From Miscanthus floridulus (taxonomy: Eukaryota; Streptophyta; Magnoliopsida; Poales; Poaceae), in contig NC_089587.1 of NCBI RefSeq assembly GCF_019320115.1, forward strand, positions 103,179,063 to 103,243,062: 64,000 bases of DNA, written 5' to 3'. The position numbers were made by a program, and so were the translations under genes. Numbering within the stretch: the stretch's first letter is position 1; each line of letters starts with the position of its first letter. Below, piece by piece: positions 56,587-64,000 of the stretch. Under the pieces are notes generated by a model. It searched no databases. It was not told the DNA's origin and saw nothing but the letters and a program-made list of their open reading frames with translations.

Positions 56587-58620
56587 TGTCAACAAAATAT
56601 GGTCGACAGTCTACCTAGGGGTATGCCCAAGATAGTAGATTATCGGTAGATAGGTGCACAAGCTACGAACGAGATGGTGACGCAAGACAAACACGAGGTT
56701 TTATCCAGGTTTGGCTGCCGTGAAGGCGTAATACCTACGTCTTGCATCTGATTGTATTGTTGTATGTCAATGAGATCCTTTTTGAGAGGGGTCCCCTGCC
56801 CGCCTTATATAGTCTAGGGGTAGGGTTACAGATCTGGAAACTAATCCCAACTGGTTACAATTGCCATAGGTGGCCGGATAAGGATTCCTATTCTAACCAA
56901 CCAGGATCTTGCTTGATCTCCAAGTCTGCCTTGATTCCTTGTACGGGACTCCGAGCAGATCGGCTGGGCCGCACGTCGTCTTCTGATGGGCCAGACCCCT
57001 TGGTCTGAGCTAGCCCAAACCTAGCCGTAAGGGTATAGGGGTTAATACCCCCACAGCTAGTCCCCGAGCACCATGTATTATGTTGTGACACGCCGTTTGA
57101 TCTTCTTCGGCTAATGCGGTCTGTCTTCATGTCATCTCCAGCTGGTTGAAACATTGACCAAGCAAATGTGCCAGTATTCTGGTCAGCACAGAGAGCAGCA
57201 GACCACAATTATAGCCGAAGATTCCGGTTGTCCGAAGAATGCATGGTGCTCTAAAGAAAAAAGAAAAAGATTTCTTTCCTGATCAAGTGTGCCCACTTGT
57301 ATTTCTAAAAAGAAATGTAAGTGACCCCTGTACAAGAATAGTTATGGCCAACAGTCAGAGCGTGGGGGTCGATAAAATAAGCACATTCACCACAAGGTGA
57401 AGTGTGCCCACTTAGTCCCCGAGCCTGGTAGTAGGTGACGTAGGCACGTGGTGCCAGGGTCTAAAAAGAATTCCTAGTTAAGTTGAGAATCCAATCATTA
57501 TACAAGCGATACGAGTTGCACCGGCAGGTGCATCGTACCAATGTAGTCCCCGAGCTTGCTAGAAGGTGAGGTATCAGCCTTGCAGCAAGGTCTAAGTAAG
57601 AAAAAATAAGTGCCTCTCAACTGTATGTGACTACAAATCATATGTAGCCGAGGAGGGCGGTCCTCGAGCAATGGTCGAAGAGTGGTCGGGGAAGTCCCCG
57701 AGCGCAGCATGGGGAAAACGATGAATCCCCGAGAATAACCATAGTCGGGACAGTCCCCGAGCACAAAGGTAGTCGGGACATTCCCCGAGCACGAGGGCGG
57801 TCGAGACAGTCTCGAGCACGAGAGTGGTCGAAACAGTCCCCGAGCACAATGGTGGTCGGGACAGTCCCTAAGCACAAGGATGGTCACGATAGTCCCCGAG
57901 TACGAGGGTGGTCGGGACAGTCCCCAAGCACAAAAAGTGTGGCAAAAAAACATATGCCACTTAGTCCTCGAGCATGAAGTATCCATGCGCCAAGGAGTAA
58001 CCGGCATAGCTGTCGATGAAGCACGAGCGGCGAATAGTCCGATCAACTAGTCGGCGACGGAGTCCATGAACCGAGCAGTCCGACCAGTTGATCGGTGGGG
58101 AAGCCCGAGCACCAGGTGATTCAATCACCTGGACGATGTTACATGATGTAAAAATAAATAAACGCTGGAGAAAAATTAGCAATGGTGATGAAATGGCGTA
58201 TGCAGTTCGGTGATCAGTTGGCGTGAAGATATATTTATATTTAATATAAACGGCCGAACAGTTAGTGTGTAGCTGAGTCTTCAGCCCTAGCTAGTCTGTT
58301 AACCATAACGTGGAGCGTGGAGCTCGTTCACGTGTAGGAGGAACAGGCGTGACTAAGGAGCCGCTGCCGACCACCCATAATGCATAGCGTGGAGCCCGTA
58401 GCACGTGTAGGGAGGAGCCGGAGACAGGGCCATCTCTGGAGGCGTCTGAGCATCAACATGACTGTTCAGGGGTTAGGAAAATCATTTGGAGAGCAAATAT
58501 GGAGAAAAAAGCTCGGAGAAACATTATGACGATATACGAAGATCGAAGAATATTTAGAAGAATATTAAAGTGTGACTTAGCTTTAGATGGAGCGTCTGGT
58601 CAAAAAAGTAGACGGGTATA
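56587..58620 (-). repeat. 3' LTR of the Tat-like element (inner boundary uncertain)
   Basis: The first ~300 bp match 63700-64000 closely. They include TATATAGTCTAGGGG, TTACAATTGCCATAGGTGGC and a TTATATAG TATA-like word. The inner end cannot be fixed because the second LTR leaves the window; it lies somewhere before the antisense frame at 58639. The LTR contains the 29-30 bp minisatellite. Confidence 0.6.
57655..57945. repeat. 29-30 bp minisatellite (about 9-10 copies)
   Basis: Units of the type GTCGGGACAGTCCCCGAGCA recur with ~29-bp spacing (at about 57690, 57750, 57780, 57807, 57836, 57865, 57892 and 57919). GGGACAGTCCCC is palindromic, so each unit can form a small hairpin. The repeat keeps several frames open; these are not genes. 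Confidence 0.88.
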
Positions 58621-58638
58621 GCACGTCATACTACCTTT

Positions 58639-59058
58639 TTGTCTTGTCAAGCAAACAGTTGTGTGGCACCTATCAGTAGGTGCGTCAGCATGGGCCCTCC
58701 CACACTGGCAACGAAGAGGCGCCTGATCGATCTCAAGCGCCTAGAGGCTAGATACTCGAAGGAGGTAGATCCAGACAAGGCCGAGGAGCTATGGATGACC
58801 CAACTGGACTTGTCGGCGAAAATAATTGGTGATATTAACCTGTGTGGAGGTGCGACACCACCCGTACAAGGAACGCCATCAACAAGTCAGCTAGTAGCGC
58901 CGTCATCTTCAAGCCAACTGGCGAAGCCTGTGGTCTCGACCAGCCAGGCATCGGCGGGGCCATCTTCTTTAGCTCGATCAATGCCAGAGTCCCCGAGACC
59001 CAAGCACGATGTCAGGCCCGCCGAGCAGCAGGCGCCACATGCCCCGACCAGCCAATAA
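58639..59058 (+). CDS. Antisense additional ORF in the 3' part of the Tat-like element
   Basis: This is a 139-codon plus-strand frame, opposite to gag-pol. It has a Cys-rich start, a charged helix (KRRLIDLKRLEARYSKEVDP, then DKAEELWMTQLDLSAKI) and a Ser/Pro/Ala-rich disordered tail. Antisense ORFs between pol and the 3' LTR are known in the Tat lineage (for example Grande). The frame is intact while gag and pol are broken, which may be chance for a short frame. A better start could be MGPPTLATKRRL at about 58690. Function unknown. Confidence 0.4.
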   Translation: MSCQANSCVAPISRCVSMGPPTLATKRRLIDLKRLEARYSKEVDPDKAEELWMTQLDLSAKIIGDINLCGGATPPVQGTPSTSQLVAPSSSSQLAKPVVSTSQASAGPSSLARSMPESPRPKHDVRPAEQQAPHAPTSQ

Positions 59059-59580
59059 TGTAGGCTATAGCTGTAGAAGATGTAGTTGGGTTATTATAAA
59101 CTTGGACCTTTTTAGGCAAGCTTGAAATAACGTAACTGTATATCAACATAAGCTTGTTTGTTTTGTAGAAAACGTGTTTAAGCTCAGATATCATGTTGGT
59201 GTAACTAAGTTAGAACATGTTGGCGTTCTGTTTAGTTGTATCGGTTTAGTCGACACGTCATCCTGAAAGGTTTGTATGGCCCTCGTTTGACTTGCTTTTG
59301 GAGTGTGAGGTGCGCAGCTTGTGCACACATAGAAACACACAAGTCAAACTAGAGAGCACCTGCCAATCACCCGTAGCATAGAGAGTGGATCCCATGCACG
59401 CATTGGGGGGAACCAGAGACAGGGCCTGCTCTAAAAACCTGAGAAGGAATGGTGGTCAGTTTTAACTAATAGAGTTAGAATAACAATAGACTTCGAAGTG
59501 ACACATTAGAGTGGTCAGAGAAATCATAATAGCTTTATTGAAATAAATCAAAAGTATAAGAGGGGTACATATCTTAGTAG

Positions 59581-60690
59581 CTAAGCGTAGAAACGCCTAA
59601 GCTTGTCGATGTGCCAGGAATTAGGTACGTCTGTGCTGTCTAGGCGAGCTAACCTGTAAGATGTAGGGCATGTAACCTCCTTGATCATGAAGAGTCCTTC
59701 CCATGGGGTTGCGAGTTTGTGGACACCAGCCTGATTCATCTTCCACTTTAGGACCAGGTCCCCGACCATGAAGAACCACTCCTTGACGTTCTTTTTGTAG
59801 TACCTGCGCAAAACAGCAAGGTATTTGGCTGTACGTACGCAAGAATCGAGCCGCTTGTCTTCTGCACTATTCACTTCTAGCTCCCACACTTCATTGGCCT
59901 TGTCTTCGTCAAAGTTCTCTACCCATGCTGATCTGAAGGCTATATCTGCTGGGAGCACTGCCTCAGCACCATAAACCATAAAGTATGGTGATACGCCGGT
60001 ATTGCGACTGGGCTAGGTTCTAAGACCCCAGCCCATGGCTGGTAACTCTTTGAGCCATCTTCCAGGAGCTTTGTCATTCTCTCTATACATCCTCTTCTTA
60101 AGTGCATCCAGGATCATACCATTTGCCCGCTTGACCTATCCATTAGCTCTAGGGTGTGCCACCGACAAGTATTTTACTACTATGCTCCTTTTATCACAGA
60201 AGTCCCAAAAAGCGTTCCCGGTGAACTGAGTACCCAGATCAGTGATGATGCTGTTGGGTATGCCAAAGTGGTGGATGACCTGGTCAAGGAACACGATAGC
60301 CTTTTCTAAAGATGCCTTGACCAGGGTCATGTACTCTATCCACTTGGAGAATTTGTCGATTAGCACAAAGACGCATGTAAATTTTCTAGGAGCCGGTTTG
60401 AAAGGCCCGATCATATCTAGTCCCCAGCATGCGAAGGACCAAGAGGCTAGTATAGTCTGAATCTTGTGTGCTGGTACATGGATTCACTTGGCGAAAAACT
60501 GACAACCTTCACAATGGCGGACTAGCTTCTCTGCATCGGCTACGGCTGATGGCCAATAGAACCCTGCTTAGAAAGCCTTACCGACTAGCGTTCTCGAGGC
60601 TGTGTGGTTGCCGCAGGAGCTAGAGTGGATTTTGTCTTGGAGATGTTCACCATCCTCCTGGGTTATACACTTCATCAAGATTTTCTCCTT
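59581..60690 (-). pseudogene. Tat-like integrase remnant
   Basis: From 60690 downwards there are MKCITQEDGEHLQDKIHSSS with CGNHTASRTLVGKAF, then HCEGCQFF (the HHCC zinc region). The core follows with IGPFKPAPRKFTCVFVLIDK and ITDLGTQFTGNAFWDFCDKR. The C-terminal part has MVYGAEAVLPADIAFRS, VGDLVLKWKMNQAGVHKLAT, PWEGLFMIKEV and WHIDKLRRFY. The catalytic Glu, expected in a G-Q-V-E-R-A-N-G block, reads G-stop-V-K-R-A-N-G: Gln became a stop and Glu became Lys. A second stop lies near 60017. It is inactive. Confidence 0.88.
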
Positions 60691-61430
60691 CGCGTTCTTG
60701 TGCGACAATTTGCCATCGACATTTAAGGAGTGCTCGATCAAGTTCTGAGGTACACCGGGCATGTCAATGGGTTTTCATGTGAACATACTCACGTTGCTCC
60801 TCAAGAACCTGATGAGCGCGTCTTCTTATTTAGGATCCAGGTTGGCCCCGATAAGGGCCATTTTGCTAGGATCACCGTTGACTAGCTAGATCTCTTTGTG
60901 CTCTTTGGACTTGATGTTCTTGCGTGGGGCCTTGAGCTCTAGGATCTCCAGGTGGTCGGCTGGGGTCTGCTTGGCGTCGAGTGTGGTCTTGGCCATGCAA
61001 ATAGAGAGGTCATAAGCCTCTGCTATTTTGAAGTTGTCATCCTCACAGGTGTAAGCTGCATATACGTTGCCCCTGAGAGTTAGAACCCCCTTCTCAGTAG
61101 GCATCTTGAGCACCAAATACCTATAGTGAGGTATGGCCATGAACTTGGTGAGAGCTAGTTGGCCAAGGATAGCATAGCAGGTGCCTTCAAAGTCAGCGAC
61201 CACGAAGTTGACGTAGTCAGTGCGGAAGTGGTCTGGGGTACCAAATTGCAAAGGTAGCGTGATCTGCCCGAGAGGTGTGGAGCTCTGTCCAGGGAGAACA
61301 CCCCAGAACTGTACCTTGTATGGCTTGAGATTAGCCTAGGTTATCTTCAGGGCTGGCAAACTGTTCTTGAACAGTATATCGATGGAACTGCCGCTGTTAA
61401 TCAGCACTCTATCGAACTAAACCTTGTGGA
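60691..61430 (-). pseudogene. Tat-like protease and pre-RT segment, fused to integrase by deletion
   Basis: The protease opens VLINSGSSID, where the family has D-S/G-G; the catalytic Asp is Asn. It is followed by KPYKVQFWGV, QFGTPDHFRTDYVNFVVADF, AILGQLALTKFMAIPHYRYL and MPTEKGVLTLRGN. A linker with two stops then reaches MPGVPQNLIEHSLNVD, which in complete elements stands just before the reverse transcriptase. Here integrase sequence follows within about 10 residues. Confidence 0.82.
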
Positions 61431-63222
61431 TACAAGGATCGAGAACCATAGGAAAACACCCTGGCTCAGGTATTGCAGCTCATTGGTCCTTTTTGCTGAA
61501 GGAGATCTCGCGGTGAGACCAAGGAGGGAGCCGCGGATCGATGATGAGGTTGTCGGCATTGGCCACGTTCAAGCAAGCGCGGGTGAGCAGCTTGCGCTCT
61601 CGTTTGGTCTCGATGGACACTCTACCCCCAATGATGATGTGGACATGGTCGGTTGGCTTGACATACTTGTGATGGGGATCTGCATCTTCATCATCATTGT
61701 CCTCGTTACGCTGCTCCCCTGCGTTGTTAGGCTTGTCGGATTTATCCGGAGCCTGTTATCATGTGTAGATGGATTTGAGAGCATGGCAATTCTCCATGGT
61801 ATGGTTTGACTTGGGATGGAGCTAGCAGGGTCCTTTCAATGCTTTGGCATAGTCTTCTTCATAGTTGCGACGTCCGCCACCTTTTTTAACGATGTTGACC
61901 TCACCGTCATCTTCCCAAGCACGCTTGCCCCTGTAATCATCACGGCGATTACGCCACTGATTACGCTAGTTGTGGTGGTCGTGAAAATCGTTGCGCTGGT
62001 TGCAGCGATCAAAATTGTCATTCTGACCATGGTTGCTGTGGTAGTCATTGCAGTGTGGGGGGTGGTCGGAGTGTGGAACCCTTGCTGCTTCTTCGATGAT
62101 TATCTTTTTAGCATCATCAGTGTCCGCATATTTTTTAGCAGTAGCTAGGAGCGCTGTGACCGATTCAGGTCCTTTGCGGAGGAGCTTGTCCCTTAGGGCA
62201 TCGTGGAAGCGGGGACCAGTGATGAAAGCTTCGATTGCCTCATTGTTGGAGATTGATGGGACCTTGATGCGCATCTCCGAGAAGCATCGATTATCGTCCC
62301 GGTTGTCATGGCAGTTGTCGTCCCTACCACCATCATGTCCACTGTTTCTGCCTTGATGGTTGTCTAGTGGGTCGTTGTTGCGCGAGCCACGTTGGTTGGG
62401 TGGCTATGGGTGACTTGAGTACTAGCGACTGCAGCTTGATTCGACTGAGATGAACAGAGCCTGGGCTTGGTTTGCAATCTCTATGGTCTAGGCTATAGCA
62501 GCCGTCAGGTAGGCTTGTACATCATCACAAATTGTCTAGATTTCTAGGGTATTGGGTAGTCGTTGCATTGTCGCCATAGCAATAGCTATGTTGGCACTTG
62601 GAGTCCTAAAGACACGCTTTTGCCCTACCCTATCAAAGGCATTGTTGAGATCATGTGGCTGGAACCTTATGCATCGTGCCTCCTCTTCTGCCTCGGCTTT
62701 GGCTTGTCTGTGATTAAACCGGTCAATATCGCGTGCTAGCCTTTCTTGTTCTATTTCGCTAACTGCCGGTGGTTCGTCATTACTGACAACATTGATCAAG
62801 TCTCCTCACCTTGGTGGGAAGGATGGGAATCGTGGGAACCCTGGGGAGTGGTCTAGGATATCCAGATCGTATTCAACTTCTTCATTGTCATGATGCTGAA
62901 GCTCAGTGTGGACAGAGCCGTTAGATGCGATGCTGGACGGGAGGCTTGAGCCGCCCTCTTGAACTGTGTGGACCGACCCATATTGATACTCCTCAATCCG
63001 ACCCATGTTGACAAAGTTGCGTGGCTTTGGCTGAGGTCGATGTATAAAACACAAATCCAAGCAGTGTTGTATATTGTACGTGTAGTTGGAAGCAGTGTTT
63101 CGCAGGCCATAGGGCTGAGCCTGGTAATTCTCCATCAAGGCTTCGCACTCGAAGAGCCAGAGACCCATTGCATGGGTTGGTCGGTGACGAACGGAGCACC
63201 TTTCAGGAGTAGACATGACCAC
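61431..63222 (-). pseudogene. Tat-like gag remnant, internally shortened
   Basis: Readable pieces from 5' to 3' are an N-terminal Leu/Asp-rich part (62806-63222), RLARDIDRFNHRQAKAEAEE (62536-62799), and a Gln/Asn/Arg-rich linker. The late gag part follows with MRIKVPSISNNEAIEAFITG and ALRDKLLRKGPESVTALLAT, then a His/Asn/Arg-rich spacer, LHPKSNHTMENCHALK and RLPPWSHREISFSKKDQ. The central retrotrans_gag core expected between the linker and MRIKVP is missing. Stops and frame changes are present throughout. Antisense frames such as 61816-62148 are shadows. Confidence 0.75.
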
Positions 63223-63679
63223 AAGATCCGTACCAAGTCATGCAGGACAACTGGCCCGAACTGGTCGGGTAGATCTATTATGGGTAGTGGTTACCTCCTC
63301 GGTAGGTTGATTTTGAATCGAATCTACCAAAGCTAGGGTTTTAGCAAGCTTGGTGCTGGCCTGATCGATGGAGTCGAGCAGGTCAGTATTGTCGATCTAC
63401 CTCCCTTTATAGCGAGGAAGCGAACGACAGGATGTCGGCGTGGCTGAAGATGATGCTAGTGTGGCCGGAGCCAGATCTAATGTGGTCAGAGCCATAGCTG
63501 ATGCTAGTGAAGCAGTGATCGACGCAGATTGGATCTATGCCTCCTCCGTGGTCATGGTGATGAAGTTGTCAGAGCTAGTGGTCTAGGTGATCTAGCCGAT
63601 GGTGAATGTGAGGCCGTTCGGCATAGCCATGGAACCGAGGATGATGACCATCTTGTTCATCTGGGGAGCAGTACGCACA
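63223..63679. other. Leader region between Tat gag and primer-binding site
   Basis: This is non-coding leader DNA rich in GGTG/GATG words (63420-63600). No independent gene is supported. Confidence 0.5.
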
Positions 63680-63699
63680 CCCCCTACCTGGCGTGCCAC
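63680..63699 (-). promoter_or_regulatory. Primer-binding site of the Tat-like element
   Basis: The minus strand reads TGGCACGCCAGGTAGGGGG next to the LTR end, one base inside it. TGGCGCGCCAGGTAGGGG-type sites are usual in grass Gypsy elements; I did not verify the tRNA identity. Confidence 0.7.
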
Positions 63700-64000
63700 T
63701 GTCGATGAAATATGGTTGGCAGTCTACCTAGGGGTATGCCAAGGTAGTAGATTATCGGTAGACAGGTGCGCAAGCTATGAACAAGATGGTGACGCAAGAC
63801 AGACATGAGGTTTTATCTAGGTTTGGCTACCGTGAAGGTGTAATACCTACGTCCTACGTCTGATTGTATTATTGTATGTTAATGAGATCCTTTTTAAGAG
63901 GGGTCCCCTGCCCACCTTATATAGTCTGGGGGGCAGGGTTATAGATCTAGAAACTAATCCCAACCAGTTACAATTGCCATAGGTGGCCGGATAAGGATTC
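63700..64000 (-). repeat. 5' LTR of the Tat-like element, cut by the window end
   Basis: It starts TGTCGATGAAATATGG and matches 56587-56887 with scattered differences, including GTGACGCAAGAC and AGGGGTCCCCTGCCC blocks. The remainder lies outside the window. Confidence 0.85.

Larger units (their letters stand above)
56587..64000 (-). mobile_element. Tat-like Ty3/Gypsy retrotransposon lacking RT and RNase H, incomplete in window
   Basis: LTRs start at 56587 and 63700 (both TGTC...ATATGG...CAGTCTACCTAGGGG); the second runs off the window. Between them, on the minus strand, are gag, protease and integrase. The sequence jumps from the segment preceding reverse transcriptase (HSLNVD) almost directly to the integrase zinc-binding region at about 60690-60715. 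Gag is also shortened. The integrase lies at the pol end without a chromodomain, and a separate antisense frame lies between pol and the 3' LTR, both Tat traits. It interrupts the chromodomain Gypsy element. Confidence 0.82.

Noticed and set aside
57655..57945. CRISPR-like repeat array
   Set aside because: Units are contiguous and degenerate with no unique spacers; it is a eukaryotic LTR minisatellite.
61426..62356. Plus-strand frames rich in Ile/Val opposite Tat gag
   Set aside because: Antisense shadows of a His/Asn/Arg-rich gag segment, which read as hydrophobic on the other strand.

Overview
The window looks like a piece of a large, repeat-rich grass nuclear genome. The signs are GT-AG introns, GC-rich exons in AT-rich surroundings, Stowaway and Tourist MITEs, long-TIR Mutator elements, a Sirevirus-type Copia element, and chromodomain-type and Tat-type Gypsy elements. 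The element families suggest the Andropogoneae (sorghum, sugarcane, Miscanthus, maize relatives), but the species cannot be fixed from the sequence alone. I saw no bacterial, organellar, CRISPR, tRNA or rRNA features.

Only two host genes are well supported. (1) At 6968-12359 (+) a five-exon gene reconstructs with consistent splice phases to 662 residues. It resembles a type-B (ARR-like) cytokinin response regulator, but its receiver has Asn at the phospho-acceptor position, Arg in place of the conserved Lys, and no visible GARP/Myb DNA-binding domain. (2) At 36885-39410 (-) a two-exon gene encodes a 225-residue OXIDATIVE STRESS 3-like nuclear stress protein. About 24.5 kb of nested transposons separate the two.

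Layout: 1-2550 has no supportable gene. 2550-3360 holds an LTR-like segment and a Transposase_28-type gene remnant. 3541-3985 is an ~80-bp tandem repeat. 4116-6765 is a three-copy tandem array of ~0.7-1.1 kb units ending just upstream of the response-regulator TATA box. 6968-12580 is that gene, with MITEs in its introns and 3' end. 12930-18820 is a pair of inverted repeats enclosing a broken LINE, which is itself split by a long-TIR MULE with a GC-rich cargo. 18870-36496 is a second MULE flanked by a perfect 9-bp duplication. It was split by a ~15-kb Sirevirus (19861-34963), which was in turn split by a 4.6-kb Gypsy solo LTR (25907-30521) with a perfect 5-bp duplication. 36885-39710 is the OXS3-like gene and its promoter. 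39860-45643 contains a MITE, a TTAG array, a MULE transposase fragment, a minisatellite, LTR-like DNA and a coiled-coil gag-like pseudogene. 45644-56586 is a chromodomain Gypsy element carrying an extra frame ahead of gag. 56587-64000 is a Tat-like Gypsy element that has lost its reverse transcriptase and RNase H; it runs off the window.

All retroelement genes are dead. In the Gypsy elements several lost catalytic or metal-binding residues are explained by G-to-A changes on the coding strand, as expected from deamination of methylated cytosine. The two host genes are open and keep their splice sites.
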